Source: Batkoa obscura (lineage: Eukaryota; Entomophthoromycota; Entomophthoromycetes; Entomophthorales; Batkoaceae). From it: a stretch of 64,000 nucleotides of DNA. The notes under the pieces were generated by a model. It had not been told where the DNA came from, did no database searches, and saw nothing but the letters and a program-made list of their open reading frames with translations. The translations under genes were made by a program, and so were the position numbers. Of the stretch, positions 47,420 through 59,091 are shown one piece after another. Each line of letters opens with the position of its first letter. Position 1 is the first letter of the stretch. The stretch lies in NCBI GenBank assembly GCA_030770535.1, contig JASVEC010000012.1, positions 1-64,000 of the forward strand, given 5' to 3'.

Positions 47420-49038
47420 ATGTTAAAAAACAATATAGTAAAAAGAGCTAATATACCTTTAAGAAACATTGTATTTTTAAAAAACAAAGTCAATCACTTT
47501 CATTGTCAATTAAATGGTGGTTTAAAAAAAGGATCCATCTTTGATACATTTAATGGAGATACCAATATGTATAGGAATAATAAAGAATATGAAATAGAAA
47601 TAGAAGGAGACGAGGACTTTAACAGTAAATTTAATTACTTTGATTTTAACTATATAATAATGTTTATTTAGCTGATAATGCTGTATTTGAACATTTAATG
47701 AAGGAAGCGATAAAAAGTAAAAGCAAGACAAAAAATGGTCCCAAATTAAACAAAAAAGATTTGGTAAATGTTGTAGGATCAACTAAACAATTAATTCGTG
47801 CCGAAGATGATGGGACAAAAAGACAATATAAAAAACAAATAATGACATGTAATTACTTATAAAATCAATAGCATAATAATTTTCAAAATTTATATTTTAG
47901 TATGTAAAGGAGATTCTTCAATGCTTTATGATTATACCATTGTCTTATTACAAATTTATAAGATGGCAGGTAAACTTTAATTAAATAATAAATAGTAATT
48001 TATCAACTTTAAAGGTAGTGGCTATGGTTCAGCAAAAATCATTGTCAATTTGTTAAAACTTGGTTATGAGTTCAATAATATTAAAGCTACTTATACACTA
48101 GCTTCTGTATTGTATGAGGGTAAATTCAATTAATAATGACAGTTTACAAATTGATAATATTATATTAGGTTTAGGAGAAGTCAAAAAAGATAAAGAAGAA
48201 GCTAAAATCATTATGAAACAATTAAGTGATGAAAGAGTGCCTTTAGCTATGGTAAAATATGGTGTATGGCTTATACAAGAAAACAATAAAGAAGGTTTAA
48301 AATATCTAAATGAAGCAGCAGAAGCTAAAATCGATTTAGCTTATAATCAATTGGGTAATAACATTTCATTTATATAAAAGAAGGATAATTTATATTATTA
48401 GGTCATTTATATCGCAAAGGCAGATTAGTACCAAAAGATGAAGATAAAGCAAAAGAATATTATCAACTAGGAGCTCTACAGGGTAATTATATACATTTGT
48501 CATTTTAATAGTTTAATAAAACAATTAATTTAGGTTCACCAGAAAGTGAATTTTATCTTGGTATTATTAAGTCAAGAGAAACAACGCCCAATCATAAAGA
48601 AATCATATCACACTTTGAGAAAGCAGCTATGAGTGGGATGGCAGAAGCTCAATATAATTTAGGATTAAAATATATGCTTGGAGAAGGTATTGATAAAAAT
48701 TTCAATTTGTGTAAAGAATATTGGCAAATGGCTGCCAATCAAAAATTTCCTTTAGCTATGGTAATTTGATTTATTTTTATTGCTATTAATTACTAATATT
48801 ATTTTATATTTTATAGTTAAATTTAGCAAAGTTATATCTTCAAGGTATTGATGGTAAAATAGAAAAAGAAAAAGCTAGAAATTTATTAATTGAAATGAGT
48901 GAATTATTTAAAAATACTAAATATGCTATGGATTCTAATACTTTATTATCTACTATTGATAATCCAGATCCTAATTTATTAAAAATTAATACAAATACAA
49001 ATAATAAAAAAGATAAAGGGGGTTGTTCAATAATGTAA
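47420..49038 (+). CDS. Sel1-repeat protein with C-terminal CaaX (Skt5/Chs4-like layout)
   Basis: About nine exons. The end of the gene reads KKDKGGCSIM then stop, a CaaX box with terminal Met, predicted to be farnesylated. Sel1 repeats run from about residue 120: ATYTLASVLYEGLGEVKKDK, AMVKYGVWLIQENNKEGLKY, AYNQLGHLYRKGRLVPKDED, SPESEFYLGIIKSRETTP, EAQYNLGLKYMLGEGIDKNF. A 49-bp intron joins LYEG to LGEV. Sel1 repeats plus CaaX is the layout of Skt5/Chs4, the chitin synthase III activator. Here the long disordered Skt5 N-terminus is missing, so orthology is uncertain. It could be another farnesylated scaffold. Confidence 0.72.
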
Positions 49039-49124
49039 TAAAAAACGAAAGAATAAAGCAATAAATACTTTTTTATGTGATTAATGCTGCTTTTTTATTT
49101 TAATAGTTATAAGTTATTATTTAA

Positions 49125-51906
49125 TCAGTGCTGATTTTTTGTAACTCGGGTCACTTTACTATCTTCTGAGATAACTTTCTTGTTATCAACTAAATTTTTT
49201 ATCGCTAAATCAACAGTTTCTTGATTTATATTAGAATAAGATTGGTAAATAGTGGATAACAACAGCTATAAGAATTTAATGTCTTAAAAAATCATATTAT
49301 ATAAAAAATTACTGTTTTATCCGGTTTTTCATCTAACATTGTACAAATTTCATTTTCTACATCTGTAATAACTTTTCCTTTTACCCTTTCAATCTCTGTT
49401 TTTGTTGCTTCTCTTTCTACTCTGGGTGATTTTACACTTCTTCGAAATAATCTAGTTGGACTTTTAAATTGGTATCTTTTATTATAATTCTTGTTTGAAG
49501 GTGTCAACTCTAGGTTTATAACTTCATCAGTTGATACTAAGTTATTATTATCATTTTGATTATGCCTTTGTAATGAGCTGCTATTTTCAGGTAAAGTTAG
49601 AGTATTACTTTTTTGATATAAATCTACATCGACTGCCTTTCTTACTGGTCCCTTTATTCTACCATTATCTTCCAAGGGTGACGAGGATTTATCTTTAACT
49701 ATACTCCCATTAGTTTTATTATCTTCTAATAAGTTTTGTATTGATTCGTTCATTATTTGATTATCTTTATTTAGAACTATGTCACTGTTCTTTTTTTGAG
49801 GCGTATTTTTAAAAGTTTGTTCACTTGCACTGTAGAAACTTAGATCCTCTTCATCAGTTTCAATATTTGTAGCTTTATCATATAATTCATCTCGGGTTAT
49901 ATTATTTTCTTTCATTCTTATTTCATCCATTTTTCTTACTTTTTCAGCAAAGGTTGGTACCTCATATTCATCTTCTTCAATATATCCTTCTCCTTGTACT
50001 TCCCTTAAAATATCTTCAATTGTAAAATTTTTACTTCTTTCTTCTTCTTCAGCTAAAGCACGTATGTTTTCTTCATTAAAGGATTCAATTTTTATTTTAT
50101 CAAATATAGATATATGGCTATCCTCAAATTCATAATTTATTTCATCATCTGATATTTCATTATTCAATATCGCATCTAAATTTTCATCAGTTAGTTCGTC
50201 ATCTGAGCTTTTATCATTTGGTTCTTTAACATTATTTTCTAACTTTTCTGGGTTATTATTGACTTCTTTTTCCTGGTCATTAGGAGTTTCTGAAGTATTT
50301 ACATTATTTATAGGATCTTTTGCTGATTCCGCCTTTGTATTATTTTCCTTCTCACATACCTCAGAACCTAACTTCCTATCATTTTTTACCTTGGAAATCA
50401 ATTGATTTATTTGTGGAGTTTTTTCATAAGTCTCTAATGAGCCGTTGCCAAAAATAGAAAGTGGTAAATCATTTTCTATAGTTCCATCAGAATGGGGCAC
50501 TAAGTTATTAGCATTTTGATTATGTTCGCTTCCACCAAAGATAGAAAGCGGTAAATCACGTTCTATAGTTCCATCAGATTGTAATATTGAATTGTCTACG
50601 TTCTCATTAGGTTTCTCATCTCCACCAAAAATAGAAAGTGGCAAATCATGCTCTATAGTTACTTCAGATTGAGACACCGAATTATTTATTTTTTGATCAT
50701 TTTCGTTTCCACCAAAATTGGAAGGTGGAAGGTCATTTTCTATAGTCCTCTCAGATTGGGCTGCATGATTATTCACGCTTTGATCATGATGTCTATTACT
50801 ACCAAAGGCATAGGATGAGCGGTTACTTTCTACAGCCCCATGAGATTGAGAAATCGAATAATTTAAATTTCGATTGTGTTGCTTATTTTTTTCAAAAAGA
50901 GAAGAACGTAATGGCTGAATTACAGATTCTCCTCCAGATTGATATATTGAGTTATCTACACTTTGATCATATCTTACATTTTCACCAAAAGCTGTGTGTC
51001 GTAATGGTTGAGTTTTTGGAATTTTAATTATGTGGGGTTCATTACTGCTTACATTTATTTTAGGTGTCTCGATAAGGGGTGCTTTAGCTTCTCGGGGAAC
51101 CATAGTTTTAGGATTAAGCTTTAGTTTACTTGAATCAGAATTTATCAGAGATAATTGATCTTTTTCTGGTTCCGTTGGTGGATTTTCGGGATCTTTAATG
51201 AAACGATAAATCAATTCATTATTTCCAGCAATTTTATAACTAGGGCTATCCAGAGTTGGATCATATTCTTCTGTAGGCAACATAAACTGTATGTTCTTCA
51301 TTTTATCTGTGACATTTCCTGTATCTTGATCCATTGGTTTTGTTGTAGGAGTCGGAAAAACTTCTTGAATATTATTTGCATTTCGTTTAAAATCCTTTGA
51401 TGCAACTTGAACATTATTTGCAATCGTTGTAGCATTTGAACCTAATGAATATTTTTTGGCTGCTAAAGGCTCAGAATCCCTATAAAGGGTTGTATCATCC
51501 ATATTATATCTGCTGCTTTTTTCTTTTGATATATAGCTATCTTCGCTTTGTTTACCAGGGCTCATTTCTTCTTCTTCACTTTTTTGTTTAGCTTTTAATT
51601 CAGACTCTCTTATTCCGGCAAAAAAACGAGACCAACACTGTAAAAGGTTAATTGAGTATAGAATAAATTTGAAAAATTTACCTTCAAACTTTCATTATTC
51701 GATTTGACTAAGTTTGACAAAGTTTCTAAACGAGGAAGGATACTAGTTGAGATGATTCGAACACTTGTAGAAAAAGCATCATCTACTTCTTGTAAAGTAC
51801 AAGTAATCATTTGATTTATTTTTTCTATCTTCTCTTCTCTTGTATCATTATTTTGGCTTGATCCTCGGATTATACTTGTTCTTTCTGAAAATTCACTCTC
51901 TGACAT
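49125..51906 (-). CDS. ASK1: DASH complex subunit Ask1-like, with internal repeat array
   Basis: Three exons (51906 to about 51682, about 51640 to 49313, about 49266 to 49125) give about 900 aa. Residues 25-90 (MITCTLQEVDDAFSTSVRII, then TSILPRLETLSNLVK, CWSRFFAGI) match the Ask1 domain, which forms part of the microtubule ring of the fungal DASH/Dam1 complex at kinetochores. Known Ask1 proteins are shorter. The middle has about seven 30-residue repeats ending SQSDGTIERDLPLSIFGG; serine-rich acidic sequence follows. The third exon gives LLLSTIYQSYSNINQETVDL, a possible winged-helix-like tail. DASH restricts the organism to fungi or close kin. Confidence 0.8.
50445..51015 (-). repeat. Tandem protein-coding repeat in Ask1
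   Basis: About 90-bp repeats coding for a 30-residue unit. Examples: DLPLSIFGGDEKPNENVDNS with ILQSDGTIER, and DLPLSIFGGSEHNQNANN with LVPHSDGTIEN. The unit is well kept at its FGG and QS...E positions and decays towards the N-terminus (PLRHTAFGENVRYDQSVDNS). It resembles a phosphorylation-rich linker. The last copies are most alike, suggesting recent expansion. Confidence 0.8.
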
Positions 51907-52329
51907 TACAAAAAATGGAAATAGATCAAATTGATTATTGATGTATTTATTTTATAATGAGTGCTTATTTTTTCTGCAAAAGATTTGCTAAATAGATCAA
52001 ATTTAAAAAGAAAATTAAACATTAAATTCAAATAAAAAGTATAGTAATAGTTAATGAATAGCAAATATTTTAATATGAAAGCGAAATTATAAAACAAAAT
52101 TAACAAAAATAGTCTGTCAAAAATACTAACAAGCAACTTTTTACAGTGAATTCGATTTAGAAGAATTGAAAAAGATTGGATGTAAATAATCATTTGAATA
52201 TTTTAAGCTTGTAGCTCATCATTATTAATTAAAACTAATGTTTATTGTGGTGACAGTATACCGGGTGTCTAAAATTTTTATGAATGATTTTAAATAGAAG
52301 AACAATTTAGATTTGACTTTTCTATAATG

Positions 52330-52432
52330 ATTGGGGATGTATTTTTTTGTTTAAGAATTTTACTAGCAATTTTTCCACTTAAATAGTGCTTAAAAAAATG
52401 GAAAAAGTGATGAAATTAAAAAACACCCCCAT
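52330..52432 (+). mobile_element. MITE-like element, copy 8
   Basis: About 103 bp, from ATTGGGGATGT to ACACCCCCAT, with an AAATAGTGCTTAAA core. Flanking TT/TG is seen. Confidence 0.8.
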
Positions 52433-53328
52433 TTGTATTTTCGATATAACCCCCTATATTTTTATATACTTGTAATGTTTTTTTTTGGTTTTAGAAGACT
52501 TTAATAGCCGTTTCTTGATATTCCGTTCCACTTTTTTTCTAAAACTTTTTAAAGTCTATTTATTTGAAGTTCTAGGTTTATAATTTGAAATTATCTGCTT
52601 TGAGTAACTAAGGCCAAAAAAACCCAATGGAAATATATCGGGATTTATGCTTATTATTTAGAATTTTTATTAATAGAAAAGCCCTTTTTTCACTTAAAAT
52701 TCCAATTACTATAATTTTTTTATAAAAAAGATTTTTTTTAAATGTTTATTTTTTTTAAAATTTTACCTTTTTTTTATACAACAAATTTTATTAAAAGCAT
52801 TATAATTATCATGTTTAATCCATGTTTTATTAAATGTGACTGTGTATTTGTGTTTTTTATTTATTAAATAGCTTTTATATAGTTTTTTAAGTTAGTTTTA
52901 TAATTTATAATGTAATTTAAATTTAATTTATGTATATTTGGCCTTTTTTTAACTATTTTATCTAATTTTTTTATAATTATATTGTTTATAGTCTGGCAAC
53001 ATGTTTTAATTAATTTTGCTATAGTTTTTTGATTTTTTAGGGTTTTTAAATTTTTTTTTTAATGATTTTAATAGCTTTAGTTATTTTTTTACTTATAGTT
53101 TTTAAAATTAAAAGTTTTAATAAATCTTGCATAGCATTTTCTCTTATTATAATAAATGATATTATATACTTTTTTTAAATAATTATATGATTTATTTTTT
53201 TAAAGTTTTTTATAATAATAGTTTAAAAGCATTTTTTTTATAAAAACTTTAATTATTGTAAAATATTACTTTATTAGCTTTATGATTAATTACAATACAA
53301 TAATCACTTAACTTATTTACAAAACTAG

Positions 53329-53789
53329 TGTGAAAGTTGGTACTCAGTGGCTGGAGTTAAAAGTAGTTCTTGGTTGACTAAGTTGCCTTGAGTCGAAGGG
53401 TCTTAGTTTATGTAACTAACATAGACTTAAATGAATAGGAATAATACGTAATAAACTACAAACTATGTGAAACAAATATAATAGAAAATAGTAATGTAAA
53501 ATCTAAGATGTTGCCAGAAAGACTTAGTGGCTTTATTAATGGTACGATATCAGGAAATAATTCAATTAAAAAGCCTCGAGTTATCATGTTGAAGAATCTC
53601 TTTTATACTCCAACAAGTATGGATATCAAAACGAGAGGATATTATCCTTTGCGATATGAAGTTAGAAATTCTCGTAGCAAATCAAAATAAGAGACCTCTG
53701 AATTGGTTGTGCCTGAACTTGAGAACACAACAACTTAAGTGATTGTTATGTTATAATCAATCCGAGAGCTGATAAAGCAATGTTTCACA
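53329..53789 (+). mobile_element. Solo LTR-like repeat, copy C, inside copy D
   Basis: A 461-bp unit from TGTGAAAG to TTTCACA, closely similar to copy A (1475-1939). It interrupts copy D; the flanking bases CTAG and CTTG are a near 4-bp target duplication. Younger than D. Family: probable LTR type, solo. Short reading frames inside are not convincing genes. Confidence 0.7.
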
Positions 53790-54040
53790 CTTGTTACAGT
53801 TTTATAATTAATTTGATTGTAATTCATATAGTGTAATTAATTCAGAGTTTTTTATTTTTATTTGCTATAAAAATATCTACTACCTAATCGCAAAAAGACA
53901 TTATCTTCTCATTTTAATGTCTATGTTTGGTAGCTATAATAGAAAATAACTGTTATCATATTTTATATATATAATCACCTAGTTGGAATATAATTTTTTT
54001 TGTAATCTAATAACCTAGAACTTTTTTATTGAATTATTTC

Positions 54041-54141
54041 CTGTGGATGTATTTTTTGTTTAAGAATTTTACTAATAATCTTTTCGCTGAAATAGCGCTT
54101 AAAAAATGGAAAAAATAATGAAGCTAAAAAAACACCTCCAT
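54041..54141 (+). mobile_element. MITE-like element, copy 9, inside copy D
   Basis: About 101 bp. Internally very close to copy 6 (GTTTAAGAATTTTACTAATA and the AAATAGCGCTTAAA core). It splits copy D at a place where copy B is continuous, showing that it is a true insertion with definable ends. Confidence 0.8.
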
Positions 54142-55264
54142 ATTATACTTTTAACAAAGCTATTAAATCTCTCTGATAGTATTTTATATAAGTTTTACAG
54201 TAATATCTCTTATTTTATTTGTTTTATATAATTTATAGCCTATTATATGCTATTTTTTATAATTTAAGTATATTTTAGTTATATAAAACTAAAACCTTTC
54301 AAATTATAGCTAGTTAGTTAAGCAAAAACTGCTTTTAACTCCAATCACTAAGTACCAACTTTCATATTATATTATTTGTAGTTTTAAAAAAAACTTGTAG
54401 CATTTAAAAAATAATTGATTTTTATAGAAAGATTATAAAATTTTAAGCTTTTTTATATAATTACTTATTAATTTCTAATTTAATTTCCTTTTCTCAATTA
54501 TTATTATTGATTGTTTGAAATTGCTTATAAAAATTGTGGACACTCTGTAATACTCATATAGATAAGATCAAGCAACTACAATTCTAGGATTTAGGTCTAA
54601 AAATCTATCTGGATTTAATTGAAGAAATTATTTATAGCTTAATAGATACTGATGTCTATTTTTAAAGGGACTAAGGGATTTTATATTATGACAAATGTAA
54701 ATCAAGCAAGTAAAATCACGTACATAAGATCTTATAAACATTTAAAATAATGCTAGTATTTTAAGTACTTTAAGAAAATGGCCATAACTAGAAGTATGAA
54801 TTTATTGTCAAAAAATATCCTAAAAAAGAAAAGTTGGGGCTATCAATATTGAAGGAAGAAACGATACCTTTATTATACATTATCCTCCTATTAAATATGC
54901 TAGAGCATTGTATATTTGTTAGATATATTTCTTTGTCTAAGATTAATAAAAAAGGCACTTTCCTCTTAAAAAACATAATAAAGTATAATACATAACAATG
55001 TAAAATGTTAGAATTAAAGTTTTATTTATAGATACCTTATAAAAGATCACATGCTACCACCTAGTTTGATATAGTATAGCGGATCAAACAATAAAAATAA
55101 ACTATAACTTTATTCAAAAATTATTGGTTTGTCTTTAATGAATTAAATGTAATTCAATAACTTCTAAAAAGTGAATCTTGATTTGATAATATCGATTCCC
55201 AAAGTAAATAAGAATAAGCAAGCCTAAATGGAGATTATATAATTACTGTTATACTCAAAAATTA

Positions 55265-56777
55265 TTACCATTTTCTTTCATTCATAATTAAAACATTAGA
55301 ATTGTAGTTTGCTCCCTTTTTTCTTTTATCTACTTCATTTAATCCAGGATTTAAAATTAATTTTCTTAACCTTAATATACTTAAATGATAATTTAAAAAT
55401 CCATCTTCTTCATTAAAATCTGGCAAATAAATAATATTTAGTCTATTAACTAGATTTTTTTTAATTAATAAACTTATGTTCCCTCTTAAATTTGGATCCA
55501 AATTTAACCCTGAAACTATTACTATATTTAATTTAATATGAAATAAATTTACCTGTATATTCAAACTCAGCATGTGAGTCCACAGTTTGTTTACCATGAT
55601 TTAATGCTGCTAATAAATCTAATATTTTAGCTTCAAGCCCCATTCTTTTATCAATATTTGAGAAGCTCGGTGTAAACTTACTTACAACAATAATTAAACT
55701 CTTCTTACAACTTAAAAATTGCTGTAGTTCATTATTACTTTGTTGCTCAATAAACGGTTTCGAATTTTTATAATCTTTCCACCAAAGTGCCTTTTTGTTA
55801 TGCTCTTGTATAAAATCGACCAAAATTGATAAATCAATATCCTCCTGTGATCCATCAAGGAATAATAATACATATTTACTCACACTTGAAGTAAACGCTA
55901 AGAGCTGTGCTTCACGAAACGAGAGTATTTGATTAGATGTCATATGTTTATGTTGATGATCCTTATTTTTATATAAATATAACATTGTATTGAATGAGGC
56001 AAGGGATTGACATTCCAAAACTAAAGGGCCGCCACCTAGTTTATCATATCTTTCTGAATGGCTATATACCTTAACCCCAAGTTCATTATAAACCTCTTTT
56101 TCAAACTTTACGCTTTGAATGATTTCAAAATCTTTATTATTGGGCATCTCGTTATAACTACCTTGTGTTAAATATTTTACAAACGTTGTTTTTCCTATCT
56201 TTGACCCACCTAGTACTGAAGTAGGTACAACTCCTAAATTGTCCTTAACATCTAATTCTTTATCAGTAATTAAACTACGACTATAAGTAAATAATTGGTT
56301 AACATCAAATTTTTTAAGCGTATGGGTATAATTAGGTAGAACTAAATTTAACGGAAATTCAGTTATATATTCTTTCAAGTCTAGCTTATCATTTACTTTG
56401 TTCTTAGTTATTTGTTTTATTGAACTATTATTATATTCACTTGTTCTTTGAACTTGTTCCCTTTCTTTAAAGTAATTGTTCTCATCTTGCTGCGCTGTAG
56501 AATGCTTCAATAGTATACTACTTCTATCTCTATTTAAGTTTTTATTAGGTTGAGTTGCTTTTGGATCATATAATAAAGGATGAGAATTCCTTTTGATAGA
56601 ATCATTGAAATGGTTGCCATTATTAATTGACGAATAACTTTGTTCAGAGTATAAATATTCTTCCGCCACATTCCCCTGGTTAACTCTTGAATATCTTTTG
56701 CTTTCAAATACTCTACTTAAACTAGTCTCTACATTATCTATTCCATTACTTTTCTTGACTTGGTTTGATTTTCTCAT
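55265..56777 (-). CDS. SMG9: SMG9-like P-loop protein (nonsense-mediated decay)
   Basis: Two exons (56777 to about 55544, then about 55512 to 55265; intron about 31 bp, the shortest here) give about 490 aa. The first 140 residues are disordered and charged, as in SMG9. A P-loop GGSKIGKT (residues 190-197) follows. Then ERYDKLGGGPLVLECQSLAS matches the SMG9 region where an LDTQP-type strand lies, followed by FREAQLLAFTSSVSKYVLLF and DLSILVDFIQ, like the SMG9 helix and its hydrophobic pairing. SMG8-SMG9 control the SMG1 kinase, which phosphorylates Upf1. SMG1-pathway genes are absent from yeasts but kept in some early fungi. Medium confidence in the family. Confidence 0.58.
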
Positions 56778-57143
56778 TATATTATACTGATCTTATTTTA
56801 TCTTGCAATTTGGTTAGCATTCTACTTTGTTTAACTTTTCAGAATTAAAACTTAAGATAAGTCAACCTTAAATAAAGAGTTTTAAACAATTATTGAATGC
56901 AAAAATTACAATAAAAATAAAATACTTAATAATGTCTTATTAAAAAGAAAAATAACAGTAATAATAATGATAAATAAATCTCATGAGCTTAACTAACATA
57001 TTTGATTTAATAATATATATATATTAATGTACAAATTTCATTCAAAGTATACCTTTATTGTCATTTTTCACTTTTTGCAACTTTTAAAATGGAATCAAAT
57101 ATCTTTTTCAACTCGAAAGATTTTTATAATTTTGTTGTAAAAA
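56778..57143. promoter_or_regulatory. Divergent intergenic region, SMG9-like / eIF3k
   Basis: 366 bp between divergent starts; AT-rich with no recognised element. Confidence 0.4.
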
Positions 57144-57972
57144 ATGAGCCCAAATCAATCAGCAACTCAACGTCCTCAACACATAAAAGAAGCCATAACT
57201 GGTGTTGAAAGATATAACCCAGAAAACTTACCTCAACTTGAAGAATATTTAGGTTTACAATGTCGTTCTGGACAATACGATCTTATTTCTAATTTAGCTA
57301 TTTTAGAATTGTAATTCATCTGTGTTTACTATTTTTATTTTACTAACTAAAATTTAAGGTATCAATTCAATCCTTCTTTAATCAACTTGGCCGTCATAAC
57401 CACTATACTTGGAAAATCCTTAACAGCTTTACCAGACGCCGACTTTGACATGTTCTTAAGTTTATTAAACCCAACCATTGTAAGTATATATTATAGAATA
57501 GAGTAAAATAAAATTTTAACTGTTTCTTTTTAGCTTGCCGAGCCATTAGTGAAAAACTTATTAGATCTTCAAAGACTTTTAGAAGAGTGCAGATATAAAG
57601 AGTTTTGGGCTCTTCTAGCTAGTAAAGAGTGTAAAGAAGTTTTAGGAGACATCAAAAACTTTGATAAAGATATTAGAAAAGTGATTTCAAGCTCTCTTGA
57701 AACTACTTTTGATACCTTAGAAAAAAACATTGTCAAGGAGTATCTTAACTTTGATGGTAATTTTTTTTAAAGCTTTAAATAAATCTAATAAATTTATTTG
57801 AGTAGATAATGAACTAACAGCTTTTGCCGAAGAAAAAGGATGGAAGTTTAGTGATAATGATTTATTGTTTAATCCTTCTGCCCCTCATGTAGAATCTAAA
57901 CCTCAAACTGTTCAACAACACCAAATCAAATTGGAACAGCTCTCAAAAATTATTGCTCAAAGCAATTACTAA
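57144..57972 (+). CDS. EIF3K: Translation initiation factor eIF3 subunit K
   Basis: Four exons from ATG 57144 to TAA 57970-57972 give about 225 aa, as usual. Family hallmarks: GVERYNPENLPQLEEYLGLQ, YDLISNLAILELYQFNP, TILGKSLTALPDADFDMFL, and RLLEECRYKEFWALLASKE (the PCI-like/WH region). It ends EQLSKIIAQSNY. eIF3k is a peripheral, non-essential eIF3 subunit paired with eIF3l; it is absent from budding yeast but present in many other fungi. Start: the first ATG in frame, and the upstream sequence has no alternative. Confidence 0.92.
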
Positions 57973-58519
57973 AACTACATACTTATTCACTCTATTCTCT
58001 TTAGTAAAAACAAAGTAGATTAGATTTATAGAGTATATCCAACATAAAACAATTAAAATATATTACTATTTTAAACTGTTATTTTCTTTTTTTACAAATT
58101 ATTACATATTATACTATCGTTTTTATTATACTATATGCAATGAATTTATACTATAAGGGGAGTCATCAAGCTTTATAGTCAACGATTGCGATTTATATGG
58201 GAATAAGATGATATCTTACTTTTTGAATTTGACTTAGTAATTTTCAAAACAATAGCTATTAATATATAATGTAAAATTCATACAGTGAAAATCAAATATA
58301 ATCCAGTTCTATTCTACTTTATTGCTAAAAAAATTCGTCTTCATTTATACCATATAAAGTTCTAAATTTGTTAACATTATTAAAATTTATTTAATTTCGA
58401 AATTTACACTTAAAAACAATCATAAATATTCTATATGTTTATTTATAATCAACCAAACCCCTTTAAAACATTATTTTCCAAAACAGATTAATTGGTACCT
58501 TTACATTATCATTGTTCAA
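57973..58519. other. Intergenic, convergent, no gene seen
   Basis: 547 bp between the 3' ends of eIF3k and Rpc11. AT-rich, no repeat seen. Confidence 0.45.
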
Positions 58520-58955
58520 TTAATTTTCCTTCCATTTATGCGAGCAATCACTACTAGTACACTTATAAAACGTAGTCATAGGTTCATCAGCGGAACGAAT
58601 TTGCAATTGAAAGTAAAAAGCTCTACCATTTTCACATTTAGGACATGCAGCTAACAATTATTAAACAGTTAATTTCAAAATTAAATAATGATATCTAGAT
58701 TACCATCCGTTTGGTCCACATTTTCCCAGGATTCTGCACCACCCAAAACATCATCCACTTCCTTTCTCTTTAATACATATCGTGAAACGTGCTAAATGAA
58801 CGAATAGATGAATGAATGAATGAATTTAATAACTTAAAATAGCTGATTACCGTCTTTTGAATTAAAAATTGATATGGACATGTTTGGCATGAAAACGTTT
58901 GTGTTTCACTCTGACTAATAATTAGCATATTCCCACATAATGGACAGAACAACAT
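58520..58955 (-). CDS. RPC11: RNA polymerase III subunit RPC11 (RPC10, TFIIS-like)
   Basis: Three exons from ATG 58955 to TAA 58520 give about 110 aa. The N-terminal zinc ribbon CPLCGN...SCQTCPY and the C-terminal ribbon CPKCENGRAFYFQLQIRSAD, then EPMTTFYKC...C are complete. The linker KRKEVDDVLGGAESWENVDQ is the classic C11 signature. The DE pair in RSADEPMTT, needed for RNA cleavage, is intact. The subunit provides cleavage, termination and reinitiation for Pol III (tRNA, 5S). It was seen only in part as a short ORF because of two introns. Confidence 0.94.
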
Positions 58956-59091
58956 TTTAATGTTAAATCAAAGTAAATTTGATTTCGAAAGCTTTAAAAC
59001 TTAAATGACCAATTAAAGACATTTTATTTTGGATAAAAAATTAAAATTCGTATTTTTATGAATAATTTAGTTCATTATTAAAAGGTTTAAA

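Larger units (their letters stand above)
53257..54366 (-). mobile_element. Old LTR-like repeat, copy D, split by two insertions
   Basis: Pieces 53257-53328, 53790-54040 and 54142-54366 together correspond, in reverse, to the whole of copy B (2716-3251). The gaps are exactly filled by LTR-like copy C and MITE-like copy 9. This makes D the oldest layer here. No coding parts are seen. Confidence 0.72.
51907..55264. other. Gene-poor repeat-bearing region
   Basis: 3.36 kb with no supportable gene. It holds MITE-like copies 8 and 9 and the nested LTR-like copies C and D. The stretch 52440-53256 is unusually T-rich on this strand and looks decayed. 54367-55264 is unique AT-rich DNA. Confidence 0.5.

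Noticed and set aside
47275-47782. Reverse-strand ORFs opposite TMEM97-like and Sel1 genes
   Set aside because: Antisense shadows in AT-rich coding sequence.
50815-51400. Forward-strand ORFs opposite the Ask1 gene
   Set aside because: They are antisense shadows of the Ask1 repeat and linker region.
51906-52193. Reverse-strand 95-residue ORF upstream of Ask1
   Set aside because: Low-complexity Phe/Leu/Tyr-rich translation of AT-rich intergenic DNA; no motif.
53508-53690. 60-residue ORF inside LTR-like copy C
   Set aside because: It lies within a non-coding repeat with relatives lacking a convincing shared gene; no known domain.
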